Below, one piece after another: positions 26,313-37,726 of a stretch of DNA of 64,000 bases. A program made the position numbers and the translations under genes. How positions within the stretch are numbered: the first letter of the stretch is position 1; every line of letters begins with the position of its first letter. The notes below the pieces were generated by a model. It was not told the DNA's origin and ran no database searches. It saw only the letters and a list, made by a program, of their open reading frames with translations. Origin of the DNA: Allolobophora icterica (taxonomy: Eukaryota > Annelida > Clitellata > Crassiclitellata > Lumbricidae); the NCBI GenBank assembly GCA_963556255.1, contig OY744610.1:15113730-15177729 (forward strand), in the 5' to 3' direction.

Positions 26313-26985
26313 GTACTCTATCGTTTGCTAACCACATCTCAAGCCTCTCTCGGTCTAGTTTTTATCATTTAAGACGTCTTCGTGTTGGCCGGCGTTCTGT
26401 TCCTTCCTCCACTTTCGCCTCCATGGTGCATGCCTTTATTTGCTCACGCATTGATTAATGTAATTCTTTGCTTGTTGGTTTACCGAAATCTCGTATCTTT
26501 CCACTCCAATCGGTGTTGAAGGCAGCTGCTCGCCTGAATGCCCGCCTTCCACGCTACTCTCATATCTCGACTTTTATGTCTGAGCAGTTGCATTGGCTTC
26601 CACTGACAGCGCCTATCCAGTTTAAAATTCTTTTCCTTACTTCTCGAGCGTTCCAGAGCAAAGCTCCCCGTTATCTCTGTGATATTATCTGTCGACCTCT
26701 GTCGTCTGCCTCTGGCCGTCCTCTCCGTTCTTTAAACCGCCATGACCTCTTGGTCCCTCGGACCCGGACTTCTATGGCTCAACACCGCGCCTACGCATCT
26801 GCTGGCCCGTCCCTTTGGAATGATCTTCCTTCTCAGACTCGTTCTCAGATCTGAACTGGAAGCGTTTCTGCCACTTCTCGCTGTCTTAAGACTTTTCTTT
26901 TATCTCGAGGCCCTTCGCACTGGGAGTGCTTCTGATTAGGTTGTACAGTTGTACTGCGAGAGGCTCTTTATAAATGCATAATTAC
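26313..26985 (+). pseudogene. L2-type LINE, 3' half
   Basis: Reads FANHISSLSRSSFYHLRRL, then SMVHAFICSRID, a stop, CNSLLVGLPK, LQSVLKAAARLNARLPRYSH, LHWLPLTAPIQFKILFL and SLWNDLPSQTRSQI. This parallels the C-terminal half of the LINE at 60174-61691. The terminal CTGCGAGAGGCTCTTTATAA resembles the 3' end of that element. It lacks the catalytic half and has in-frame stops. It is more diverged than the 55-61 kb copies, so it is a different subfamily or older. Confidence 0.85.
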
Positions 26986-27919
26986 ATTATTTCCCGGGGG
27001 TTATTGTCCAGCGCATTGTTGTCCTAGAACCCCAAAAAGCTGCTAATGGCGTATTACTGGCTTTTAGGAATTTCAATGTTAGTATCGTTACACTATTGCA
27101 GTTTATTAAAGTTTTAAACTGATAAAACATCAATCACATTGTATTCATTTCGTTTTTTAAAGCCACATTGATGGTACTTAATTGCCCGAATTTGGTACTT
27201 TTTAATAAGTTCTCCATCAAAATCTTAGGCTACATTTGGTTATAGTACTAAATTCAAAGCTCCTGATATCCTACTAATAAAACAGAAGCAATTATATAGA
27301 TTCGTGTGTGCACTGAATTTAATTAGGTACATGCAAGGCAGAAATGGATGCCACCAAGACGATTCGCAATTCGACAATGGAGGCATAACAGCTAGGGAAG
27401 TATTGGAATGGATCTCGTATGAAGGATTGTTTTGTTCTGATTATTGTCTATTAACTTAATAAGACGACAATTCTGTATATTCTTTTAAAAATTATCTTGC
27501 TTTAACAGCCAAGAATCGAGTACCGCTTGCTTATTACGATGATTCAGGTGTCTAATATGTTGCAGCACACTTTCAATTTCAGGCCTTCACAGATACGCAA
27601 GCCGCTTCAGGTGCTAATTAGGGCCGTAACAGTTCACTGACATTTCGTAATCGATCGGCGGGGAGGGGTGAATGGATACCAGGTCAAGCCTCTTGAATAC
27701 GTCTTGCGGCTACCAAGTGATATGATGAACACTTTTAAAATGGCCCTATCGAAGTCAAGAATGACTTATCTGGCACTGATTGCTCCATGCAAATATGGGT
27801 TTCTATTTTTTTTAAATTCTCAATTCAGTAATAAGAATGATCAAATCGTGCGAACTCCTCGTCTACATATGTTAAGTAATTGTAATTGCAAATTTTTATT
27901 GCACCACTATAGAGACGAG
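26986..27919. other. Gene-free stretch
   Basis: Nothing supported; the 92-codon frame at 27668-27946 has no recognisable features and runs into the repeat at 27920. Confidence 0.45.
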
Positions 27920-28025
27920 TGTAGGACAAAAGCCCCCCGGACTTAAACCCCGTACAAAAGCCGCCGGGACAAAAGCCTCCCGATTTAGGCTAGGACATAA
28001 TCCTCCCGGACAAAATCCCCCTCTG
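27920..28025. repeat. C-rich CAAAAGCCCCC / GGACAAAATCCCCC array, left
   Basis: Four or more variants of GGACAAAAGCCCCCC-like units. The inverted counterpart lies at 31570-31622. Related arrays are at 33786-33895 and 62545-62665. These look like subrepeat-rich ends of an unclassified DNA element family. Confidence 0.65.
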
Positions 28026-28408
28026 TGCAATATCAACATGTAATTGATGAACATTATTTGCCAAGTTTGTGTTCGTTGGGTCAGCTTGTTAGTGTCGTTA
28101 GGGGGTAGTCTAAGGCAGCGGTTCCCAAACTTCTCAGTGTGACGGACCGGCAAGAATTTACTTTTAGTACGACGGACCAGCAGGAGTTTTCCCATTGCAG
28201 CAGGACCGGTACCAAATTTATTCATTACTTTTATCTATAAATTGGGTCAAAAAGTAAATCTTTTTTAATGGCCGCGTGGGTATCTAATTCAGTCCTAAAT
28301 TTCAACTGAATGCTTTGTAGCTTAATGACAGTGTTTAATCTAGCCATCTTCCCGGGCGGGGGGGGGGTAATCCCCCAGGATAGCTCCCGCCTGAGAAAAA
28401 AAGTAGTA

Positions 28409-30034
28409 GGGGAGAGCGCTCCAAGATGCCCACGCTAAGGAGATTTGTGTTTTTCAGCCGTGTAGATTTTAGGAGAAGTACAAGTTTGTACCCAATGCAA
28501 AGAGTGGTCATCAATAAAGCAATCAGAGCAACCATAGATGTTAATTCAAAAACATAATTTTTGTAAATTAAAAAAAGTAGATGTCTTCAAACTGGGCATC
28601 TTAGGAACCCATATTACAAGATGCCCACAGGGTGGGCATCTTAGAACAATGGAAAATGACTAAAACAAATAGTGTAGCAATCCTGCAATTTTAGACTAAA
28701 GCAGTAAACTTTTAAATAAATCAAACAAACCTAACTATAAACTAAAGACCATACAGCTACTAAGCAAATCAAGACATGGGAAGAAAAAATCTAAACTTAT
28801 GTTGTAAGATGTTATTGTCATTTTTCATTGTCAGACACAGTTAACGATAAAAGTCGCACACAAATCCTTTGGATGTCTCTCCACTTGTACACTCTTCATG
28901 ACACCAACCCTTACACTTCCTGCATTCTATCCATTTCTCCCCAGCAGCACTATCACTGAAGCGTTCACCACACATAAGACATTTTAAATCTTCTTCGTAG
29001 TCATTCTTGGGCTTGTTTTTAGCTGTCTTTCTTGGCTGAGTTTCCAGTTTGTCTTGTCTGCATGTAAGTTTCTTTTTATTTATTTGTTTAGTTCCTTCAT
29101 TTTGTTTTTCGCGGCAACTGTCTCTGAAGATGCAGAGTCCTTACAGCTTGCCACAGATTTTGTCTGTTTTGGCATTGTTTTCATCTTTGTCTTTCCGGCC
29201 TTTTCTAGTACCTTCTTTTGTATGGTGAACTGTCTTTCTCACATAAATCATTTCAACAAACTCCTAGAAAAACCAGTTGTGCGTTCTCACTATCACAATA
29301 AACAAGTATATGCTGCAAATAAAATTTAGGTTGATGTGGAAACAGTGACAGACAAATACGCACACTGTACCCCCGCCATGTAAGAGTAATCAACATAGTC
29401 CACTGATGCAGTTTTGTAGCAATAAAACAATCTTGTAACGACTCGGAATTATGCGGAAATACACAGCATTATGCGGCACCATAAAACTGTCGGTGTTATT
29501 AGAATTAAACGTCAACAATTAATCAGAAGCATCACCAAACTCACATACCTCTTCAAATCACATGATCCAAAGATGATACTTTAAGATTCTCAAGGTATCA
29601 AAGACGCCCATGGGCATCTTGTAACCTCTGTGCTTTCTATACATTCAAGACGCCCATGGGCTTCTTGTAATTTTCGAGTCCCTCTCAATTGACGCCATTT
29701 TTTTCACTAGGTTAATGTTTACAAGTTTGAAAAAGGCATCAAAACAACTAAAAATGGACCCAAAATAAACGTTGAAATGCGCGCCTGGGTATTAAATAAG
29801 GTTACGGAGAAAATGAAGGAGATCCATAAATGTGTACTTGCGCAAAAGTAGTCAAAATTGAAAAAATGTAATAATCACGCCAATATCTCGAATATTGAAA
29901 TGCTGCTGCTAAGGAAGGTTCATAAGATATCGCTACATGCAAAGACACAACTAAAATACGAATTTGTATCTTTCTACACGTTTTAGAGGGGGTGGGCATC
30001 TTATTCGCCCTGGGCATCTTGGAGCACTCTCCCC
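28409..30034. mobile_element. Tc1/mariner-superfamily (pogo-like) element, innermost of nest
   Basis: 24-bp terminal inverted repeats with one mismatch: GGGGAGAGCGCTCCAAGATG at 28409 and its inverse ending at 30034, flanked by TA (28407-28408 and 30035-30036). Additional GGGCATCTT palindromes occur inside. It carries a transposase tail relic at 28841-29040. Confidence 0.8.
28841..29040 (-). pseudogene. Transposase C-terminal PHD-like zinc-finger remnant
   Basis: The minus-strand frame ending at TAA 28843-28841 reads KNDYEEDLKCLMCGERFSDS, AAGEKWIECRKCKGWCHEEC and TSGETSKGFVCDFYR. The Cys/His spacing (CxxC ... CxxC ... WCHxxC ... C) matches the finger at the end of many pogo/Tigger-type DDE transposases. 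No DDE core is left in this 1.6-kb element. This supports the TA-flanked element being pogo-like. Confidence 0.75.
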
Positions 30035-30059
30035 TAATATTTTTTGACGCAGTGTTGTT

Positions 30060-30190
30060 ATAGGGTCTGGGAAGCCAAGGGGGTAGTAAAGAGAGTCGAG
30101 CCGAAAGTCAAGAGGGGGGGTAGTAAAAGAGATATTTAGGATTTGTGGTGGAGTTCGGGAATCGAAGGCCGAGGGGGGTAGTAGCGGAGG
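30060..30190. repeat. G-rich imperfect tandem repeat
   Basis: Three spaced units built on GGGGGGTAGTAAAGAGAG and GTCGAGCCGAAAGTC-like text, inside the nested hAT element. Probably subterminal repeats. Confidence 0.5.
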
Positions 30191-31229
30191 TATCTGAGTT
30201 TATCGTCGATTTTGGGTGTGGGAACGAGGTTTATCAGAGCGAATGACTAAAAAAAGGTCAGAAAGTTTTCGAGAGGTTTGATAAGGTATGAAAAATTTGT
30301 TGATGAAAAGAAATTTGTCGTATGAAAATTTTTCGGCCTCTCATGTATATTTTATATATCGCCACCCCCCCCCCCGTCAACCTTCAATTCCCTCCCAGCA
30401 GAGGGGGACTAGATTAAACACTGCTTAATGATCGGATATGAATAAAAAGTTGCATTTTTTAAATTTCTAAATAAAACACACTAGTGCTTTTTAGTATTTT
30501 CTTTAACGCCCGAGCTATGAAAATCCCTCAGGCTCTGAAAGACTACTTAACAGAAGTGTGTATTTAAGCTTGGAGATTGCCGTCCTCGTCTTCGGGGTGT
30601 ATGTGGTACTATTAATTGCTATGATTTCAAATTTATAATAGGGGACCTATATTAAACTGACAATATCGAATCTAACAGCAGATGTGTTTATTTTTATTGA
30701 CAGAATCAGTGATGAAAGAGATACGTCACATACGGTTTCTTATAATTGCTGGTCAAAAACTGAAAATCGTATACGATCAAAATTTAGGCCTATAGTAATG
30801 ACGAATAACAACTTCTATTTGATCTGTTAGCAATTCGTTGAATAACTAGGCCTAACTCCTCGGCAATTTTAGATTACAATAGCTGAAATACATTAATTCC
30901 CAGAGCAAATCTTAATTTATATGAAAAATATGTTTTAATTGCGAGACAATCTTGTTTCTTGAAAATAGTTTGAAGTGATACCCAATCTAGAAAACGTCTA
31001 GCATCTTTTTTGTCCAGTTTCTTGACTCACTTGGCGGACCGGCAACTGAGGGCTCGCAGACCGGCACCGGTCTGCGGACCATAGTTTGGGAACCACTGGT
31101 CTAAGGACTTGTTAATGTCTTTCAGGTATAAACCATAAGCCTTGTTAGTGTCACTCAGTTCTAAAGTTAACACTTCTTGTTAGTATCACTTATTTATAAA
31201 GTTAAGACTTGTGAATGTCGTGTAGCCTT

Positions 31230-31359
31230 CATACATACATACACACAGGCGTACATGCATGCATACATACAGGCATACTTGCATGCATACATGTATGCAT
31301 ACATGTATGCATACATACATACATACATACATACATACATACATACATACATACATACA

Positions 31360-31393
<34 letters not shown>

Positions 31394-31562
31394 CATACAT
31401 ACATACATACATACATACATACATACATACATGCGTGCATGCATACATACATGCATACATACATTCATGCATAATATGCATACATAGAATACATACATAC
31501 ATGCATGCATACATACAATACATGCATGCATACATACAATACATACATGCAATGCATGCATG
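31230..31562. repeat. (CATA)n microsatellite with CATGCATG palindromes
   Basis: About 330 bases of ACATACAT units, with ATGCATGC variants toward both ends. Long Tyr/Ile/His and Cys/Met frames on both strands are artefacts of the repeat. Confidence 0.95.
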
Positions 31563-31569
31563 CCTCACC

Positions 31570-31622
31570 TGGGGGGCTTTTGTACGGGGGGATTTTGTCC
31601 GGGGGATTTTGTCCGTTCACCA
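31570..31622. repeat. GGGGGATTTTGTCC array, right counterpart
   Basis: GGGGGGCTTTTGTACGGGGG, then two ATTTTGTCC units ending GTTCACC: the inverse of the 27920-28025 type. GGTGAACGGACA also starts the array at 33786. Confidence 0.65.
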
Positions 31623-31629
31623 TAGACAC

Positions 31630-32184
31630 CCATCAGAGGCGCTCCCAACCTAGCACAATGAAACAACGATCAAAGAGAATGGTCAGGCGCTTGCTTAAAT
31701 AGGCAAACAGCGGCTGAGGAATTTACGTCACAGGTTGTTAGACAACTTATTCTAACAGGATGCATCGTCCACAGTAAAACGACTGTGCTCAACCGTGTAA
31801 GTTTGGGCCAGTAGAAGAAACAAATCGCCTGGCGTGGCAGAGCGGAGAAATTCGCGACCAGGTCAAGAAGATGCAACAGAGCCTGCTAAAAAATTGCGCA
31901 TGATAAATTGCGCATGAAAAAAAAATCTCAAACTCAATGTGCTTTTGCATAGGTACCCGATCAGATTCCCCACATGAACTTGGATATATTTATATGAACA
32001 AACTTAGGTGTGCCGCCGATTAACCCTTCGTCGGGCGGAATAAAACTACACAACTAAGGTCGTGGGGTCAATTTTGACCCCATAGTAATTATCATGTAAT
32101 TCCAATAAAATAAGCACGTAGATTGCATGAGAAGGTGATTATCATCAGTAATATTCACTGAAATGTCATTACTTGTTGAACTTC
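31630..32184. other. Gene-free stretch
   Basis: No gene or element ends seen. Confidence 0.45.
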
Positions 32185-32842
32185 CTCATGACCTGACATC
32201 ATCTGACGTCATGGCATGATGTCATGTCATGATTTCATGATGCCACATACAAACACAGTCCTGTAATACAGATCTTACACTAATATATAGTGCCATCAAT
32301 AGAATGAAGTGACACCAGAATGAACATAGACTACTAGGAGCCTAGGAATGACATTATAACATGACGTCAGATAACGTCATGGCATGACGTCACGACATGA
32401 TGTCTTGACTCCACATACAACATTTAATGCTTTAGTGCTATTCATACACTAATGTATAGCACCATCAATACAATGAAATTACACTAGAATGAACAGAGAC
32501 TATTCAAAACCCAGGAATTACATCATGATATGACGTCATCTGAAGTCATTGCATGACGTCACGTCATGATTTCATGATGCCACGTACAAACTAATACTGT
32601 TCTCAAGACTAATGTATAGTGCCATCAATACAATGAAATGACACTATACTGAACATAGGGGATGCTAGGAGCCTAGGAATGATATCATGACATGTCGTCA
32701 GATAACGAAATGGCATGACGTCACGTCATGATGTCATGACGTCACATACAAACATAGGCTTGTAATACTAATGCATAGCGCCTTCGCTGCAATGAAATGA
32801 CACTAGAATGAAAACAGGAGACTGCTAGGAGCCTAGGAAGGC
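32185..32842. repeat. Tandem satellite, about 160-170-bp units, 4 copies, rich in TGACGTCA
   Basis: Units are marked by CCTAGGAATGACATT-like starts at about 32340, 32511, 32673 and 32832, with a first unit from 32185. Each unit has a cluster of ATGACGTCAT-like palindromes, then AATGTATAGTGCCATCAATA and AATGAAATGACACTA. Confidence 0.85.
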
Positions 32843-32860
32843 ATTTCAACGATAATCAGA

Positions 32861-33065
32861 GATCCTGAGTGGCCGAGTGGTTTGGTAGCCCGCACGCCAC
32901 GCCGGCGACCCGGGTTAGATTCCCGGTCGGTCGGTTTATCAGAGATTAATTTCTCGGATCTGCGGGTGGCTCGGTCGCAATATAAACGTTGAGTACTCGC
33001 GGTTGTTCACTGCCTCCGACGCTAATGGTCTTCGTTACTACAAGTGTCGTTAAACAGCAACATTT
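32861..33065 (+). mobile_element. tRNA-derived SINE
   Basis: The body begins GATCCTGAGTGGCCGAGTGG. A polymerase III box A-like TGGCCGAGTGGT lies at 32870-32881 and a box B-like GGGTTAGATTCC at 32912-32923, and the head resembles a Leu/Ser-type tRNA. The 3' part ends AGTGTCGTTAAACAGCAAC. An 18-bp target-site duplication with one mismatch (ATTTCAACGATAATCAGA at 32843-32860; 33066-33083) proves insertion. It landed at the edge of the TGACGTCA satellite. Confidence 0.9.
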
Positions 33066-33310
33066 ATTTCAACGATCATCAGAAAGACATGTCTGACAGA
33101 ACATCTGACAGTGGACAGTGTACTCATTCTTATGGCATGCCTTACACACGGCAATGGCTCTTTGTCCGACTGTCTGGGAAAAATTTGGCAACGACTTCGT
33201 TTCTTTGGAGGTTGCCGAGTGTCGCTAATCAGTTCTCGATGAGTTGCAACAGATCGTCGCTATTCGTTTAGCTCTTGGCCAAGATCTTTTCCCAGTTTCC
33301 TGATGAACCT

Positions 33311-33520
33311 TTTTCAGCTACTTAAAAGTAATTAGTATATTTTAAAATAAAAACAATAATTTAGTTATTTTAATTTAATTTCATTGCTGTGAATTGTTTT
33401 CAGCGTTTACTGAGACCATCCCATCTCCAAAAAATCCCGTTTTTCTCGGGATTTTAGCCCTTCCATAATTATTGCTATTGTTCAATAACCTTTTTGTCTA
33501 GAAAAAAAAGCACCGAGTAG
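33311..33520. mobile_element. Diverged MITE related to the element at 42882-43148
   Basis: TTTTCAGCTACTTAAAAGTA, CCCGTTTTTCTCGGGATTTT and TCTAGAAAAAAAAGCACCG parallel the body and 3' end of 42882-43148. The left end is worn and no target duplication is seen. Confidence 0.6.
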
Positions 33521-33522
33521 AG

Positions 33523-33785
33523 GTGATTCTTCCTGGGACCAAACGACTTGTGGAGTTCATTCTTCCTAGGGCAGATTGAATGGGGGAGTTTATTGTTTAT
33601 ACGACTGGTTAATTTGATTCTTTATAGGCCTAAATGACTTGTGAAGTTGATTCTATTTAGGACCAACTGACTTGTGGAATTGATTTTTCCTGTGACCAAA
33701 TGACTCGTGGAGTTGACTTCCCAGAACAAATGGAGTGTGGGAGTTGATTCTTCCTGGACCAAATAATTTGTGGAGTTGATTCTTC
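33523..33785. repeat. Minisatellite, about 40-bp units
   Basis: About six or seven imperfect units of GATTCTTCCTGGGACCAAAT plus GACTTGTGGAGTT. Confidence 0.75.
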
Positions 33786-33895
33786 GGTGAACGGACATTT
33801 ACCCCGGACATTTACTCCCGGACAGTTTCCCCTCCGGACATCCCCCCCATTCTGAGTAGGTCATTTTCCTCCCGGATAAATTCCCCTATGAAATG
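33786..33895. repeat. GGACATTTACCCC / GGACAGTTTCCCC array
   Basis: Starts GGTGAACGGACATTTACCCC and continues with four further variants. Same family as 27920, 31570 and 62545. Confidence 0.65.
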
Positions 33896-34068
33896 AAAGA
33901 TCTCAATAACTCTTGGCTAACACCTGTAACCACTTGTATTTGACATTGTAAAACAAGAGGAAAGTAAAGCCTGTAGGCCTATTCTGTTTACTTAGAGTTT
34001 CGTAGCAGAACTTTAACTTTGAAGATTGGTATGACAATGACAAAGATGTATGAGCATTCGTTTATTTG

Positions 34069-34169
34069 AACAGTCTGATTAAACGCAGCGAATTAGACAA
34101 TGAGAAACAAGAGGCTTTACTTCCCTCTTGTTTTTCATTGTCTAATTCGCTGCTGTTAATCAGACTGTT
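34069..34169. repeat. Long hairpin (fold-back), about 45-bp arms
   Basis: Left arm AACAGTCTGATTAA ... AACAAGAGG (34069-34114) pairs almost perfectly with the right arm (34124-34169), leaving a loop of about 9 bases. There are only a few mismatches or bulges. It could be a fold-back element or a hairpin RNA source; nothing shows transcription. Confidence 0.85.
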
Positions 34170-34714
34170 TGATCAGGGGTTTGGAGAACGATCTCCATCG
34201 AAATTATAAAGTGGGGGGTTGACATACTTTGGCCGTAAGTGGGGGTTTGCATTTTTTCATGATATCTCTTGTCCCGTGTGATAATAATTATAGCCTACTA
34301 GCCATTATCAGGAATCGCCTTTTTGTTCCACATGGGATCTAAATCCTCTTATTCCATTACATTACAGTAGCAAAGTCTCATACAACAGAACACATAGGCC
34401 CTACTGCAGCGTGCAGCCCGTCATATCTAGTCTGCTCTACGAATCGACGACCAACGGGCCAACGGCTTTACTCGATCTACCGGCCAACCAGCTGGGGGAG
34501 AGCAGGGTGGAGGTGAGGATCGTGAGGTTGCTTTGCTAATGACACAGAGGCCTAGACTGGCAGAGTTCTCCACTGCAACCTGCATGTGTGTGTCATCGCT
34601 CTACTTGCCAGAGTGGCCTATAGATCTCTGACCTGTCCAGTGAATCTTGCACAGGCAAAGACTCACTATAGGTTAACTGGCATATCCTAAATCTAAGTAC
34701 TACTACAGACCTGT

Positions 34715-34718
<4 letters not shown>

Positions 34719-34748
<30 letters not shown>

Positions 34749-34806
34749 CCATAGGTCCACTTCCACACACACATATATATACCAGATCAAACATATATAT
34801 ATATAT
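34719..34806. repeat. (TA)n microsatellite, interrupted
   Basis: Two AT runs (about 34719-34748 and 34788-34806) separated by a short unique segment. Confidence 0.85.
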
Positions 34807-34858
34807 CTACTCTGTACAGCGTTAGCTTGTAGTCTAGTGTCTAGTCCTGTAGGAAGAT

Positions 34859-34952
34859 GAAGAGGCAGAGGCAGAGGAAGAGGACGAGGAGGAAGAGGAG
34901 GAGGAGGAGGAAGTGGAATGGAGGAAGACCTCTGCCTCTGCCTCTGCCACGT
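34859..34952. repeat. Purine-rich stem-loop
   Basis: AGAGGCAGAGGCAGAGG on the left is matched by CCTCTGCCTCTGCCTCT on the right, around an AGG-rich loop. Confidence 0.7.
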
Positions 34953-34969
34953 ATCCACACATACCATAT

Positions 34970-35975
34970 GCCTGTGTTGACCGTCTGTCCGTGGACCTTC
35001 GTGAACTTGGCATTTATTAATAGATGTTCAAATTACAGTTACAAAGAGGCTTATCTCCAGTCGCAGTGCTTTTACACATGTCTGATCTGGTTTCCAGTCC
35101 GGCAAGAACAGGGTCAAAGGTCGCTGAGCTGGAGCCCGTGATTCTGGCAGTCTTGTTTTCCTTACAACAGGTTGATACAGCCCAAGCTAGATATATTTCA
35201 TATATGGCATCCCTTAACTTCTGAGAAATGTTTAAACTGTTCAATTAGCGGTATTTTGCTGCAAACAGCCGTGATAAGCTCGGCTGCCTTTAGATGTATC
35301 GAATCACATCTACCAGATGGAGATTCTCAACTTCTGAAGTTCTGACAAGTGCAGCTGCTGACTTGGGTGTCGGTGGGACAGATAATGCAGGCTGGAGAGA
35401 TGATTAATGGCAGGACCGACTTTGCCATAAGCCGCCACAGCCATGGACTCCTAAGTCTTCTATATAATTTACCCATATTTGGAGTTCATTCCACACTGAA
35501 TCCACAGCCTACGGGTAGGCCTACGGTTTGCTTACCAAAGTTTAAATGATACGTCAACAATTTAAGCGTGCGCACAGTACGTGTTCGATATTTTAAAAGT
35601 TAGACGATAATATAATTGATTCTGTGTTTTCTGACATCAAATTATAGCGGATGACAAAGCTGCGTCAGATAAAGTAAGTAATGAAGTTAACGTACATCAC
35701 ACTAATAAGCTCATCGGTTAATCGTTTGATTGTGAGCCCTGAATCTCGAACAGACACGGCAGACAGTGGCAAATTGAGTTGGTCAACACGATGGTTCATA
35801 AACGGGTTTTCTGTCATCGAATCCATACTATACCTTTCTTAATCGTAGTTGTTTAATATAGATGAGACGGCGATGGATGGAGAGATCTCCAGTGGTGGCC
35901 ATCCACCCTCAAATGTCGAGGCCAAGAAAATGAAGTCGCTAACCATACACGTGGCTGCCTCAGTTCTAGCTTAAG
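34970..35975. other. Gene-free stretch
   Basis: Short frames only; no domain or splice structure could be supported. Confidence 0.4.
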
Positions 35976-35979
35976 GGAC

Positions 35980-36308
35980 CTTCCTCCTCTTTCTCCTTCT
36001 CTTTCTCCTCCTCTTCTTCCTCTTCCTCCTCCTCTTCTTCTTCCTCTTCTCTTCTTCTTCTTTCTTCTTTTTCTTCTTCTTTCTCTTCCGCTTACTCTTC
36101 TTCTACTTCGATTTCCTCTTACTATTCCTCTTCCTCTTCTTCCTCTTCCTCTTCCTCCTCCTGTTCCTCTTCTTCGATTTCCACTTCCTCTTCTTCTTCC
36201 TCTTCCTATTACTCTTCTTCTTTCTTCCTCTTCCTCTTCTTCCTCTTACTCTTCTTCTTTCTTCCTCTTCCTCTTCCTCTTCTTCCTCTTCCTCTTCTTC
36301 TTCTTTCT

Positions 36309-36343
<35 letters not shown>

Positions 36344-36685
36344 TTCTTCTTCTTTCTTCCTCTTCTTCTTCTTCTTCTTTCTTCCTCGTCCTCTTCTTCT
36401 TCTTCTTCTTCTTCTTCTTCCTCTTCCTCTTCTTCTTCTTTCTTCCTCTTCCTCTTCTTCTTTCTTCCTCGTCCTCTTCTTCTTCTTCTTCCTCTTACTC
36501 TTCTTCTTCTTGCTTCCTCTTCCTCTTTTCTTCCTCCTCGTCTTCCTCCTCTCGATCTCCTCCTCTTCCTGTTCTTTTTACTCTTCTTCTTCTTTCTTCT
36601 TCCTCCTCTTCCTGCTCCTCTTCCTCCTCTTCCTCTTTTTCTTTCTCTTCTTCTTTCTTCCTCTTCCTCTTCCTGTTACTCAATT
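35980..36685. repeat. Polypyrimidine tract (CTT/CCT)n, about 700 bp
   Basis: Almost uninterrupted C/T on the plus strand with irregular TTC/TCC units. Such mirror-rich homopurine-homopyrimidine DNA can form triplexes. The 187-codon Ser/Glu-rich frame on the minus strand is a repeat artefact. Confidence 0.95.
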
Positions 36686-36725
36686 GCACTTGATGGGTTC
36701 CATAAGTTGACTGATTACTACTATT

Positions 36726-37046
<321 letters not shown>

Positions 37047-37386
37047 ACTGCCATTCAACCAATAAAACTAAAATTCAGTTTTGTGTTTGCTGAAAGCAAC
37101 ATTCATTATGTGAAGCTCCTTTCATATAGCCGTCTGTAGTTGTACCGAATTTATACGGTTCTTAGGAAATACACAACAGCACAAATAAGAATAAAATTAT
37201 ATCATAGCAATATGTCTTGGACTAACACTAAGGAGGGGAAATAGACTTAACAAATGACCGAGAACGATGAAGACAATTTATTCATACCCATCGCCGCCAA
37301 ATGGATGGTGTCAGGAACTGATGATGATGATGATGAATATGTCTATATATGTATTAATTATAGTGACAGGATCTGTTATATTTCAG

Positions 37387-37726
37387 ATCAGGCGTCACCA
37401 TGCAAAAGGTTACAAAGCCGGTTTATATGTCACGTGGCCATCTGATGTTGGCAGCATCGAAAGCACGTCATGGTGGTATGCCTGTGGCTTTGGGGCCTTC
37501 ACATGCTAATAGAAAAACTGGTGAAAATGGTCAAAACGAAAGCCATCATCATGGCCTAGGAAAAGAAAAACTAAAAGAAAGAAACGACTGCATGGTTTGC
37601 GGAAATAAAACTGCCACACAGTCATGTGATTGGTGTACAAAGAACTTCTGTCAACAATGTGTTACCCTGTGGCACAGCCATCCTGAAAGAGGCAATCACA
37701 AGCTTCATAACCTGAATCCAGATGAG
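37387..37726 (+). CDS. Exon 1 of recombinase-like gene (B-box-like finger)
   Basis: Acceptor TATATTTCAG ends at 37386 and donor GAG|GTAGGC follows 37726. The ATG at 37400 gives 109 codons in phase 0. CMVCGNKTATQSCDWCTKNF, CQQC and HSHPERGNHKLH supply B-box-like Cys/His spacing. Because an acceptor precedes the ATG, a noncoding or further coding exon lies upstream. A frame at 37254 (MTENDEDNLFIP) is a possible earlier exon but cannot be joined with confidence. Confidence 0.65.

Larger units (their letters stand above)
28329..30423. mobile_element. hAT-like element nested inside the first
   Basis: Perfect 15-bp terminal inverted repeats CAGTGTTTAATCTAG (28329-28343 and 30409-30423) with a perfect 8-bp target-site duplication CTTAATGA (28321-28328 and 30424-30431). 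G-rich and C-rich runs follow the ends. Confidence 0.88.
28116..31098. mobile_element. hAT-type nonautonomous transposon (outer element of nest)
   Basis: Left end CAGCGGTTCCCAAACTTCTC and right end ATAGTTTGGGAACCACTG are inverted, and the end sequence CAGxGGTTCCCAAAC is characteristic of hAT elements. The 8-bp target-site duplication GTCTAAGG is perfect (28108-28115 and 31099-31106). Subterminal GGACCGGCAAG/GACCGGCACCGG motifs are also inverted. No hAT transposase is seen; the interior is filled by the next two elements. Confidence 0.88.

Noticed and set aside
31230..31562. CRISPR-like array
   Set aside because: It is a simple tetranucleotide repeat without spacers, in a eukaryotic context.
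31177..31653. Overlapping His/Thr/Ile- and Cys/Met/Val-rich frames on both strands
   Set aside because: Tetranucleotide CATA repeat read in several frames.
32861..32935. A functional tRNA gene
   Set aside because: Box A and B are present, but the fold is incomplete and the sequence continues into a SINE body flanked by an 18-bp target duplication.
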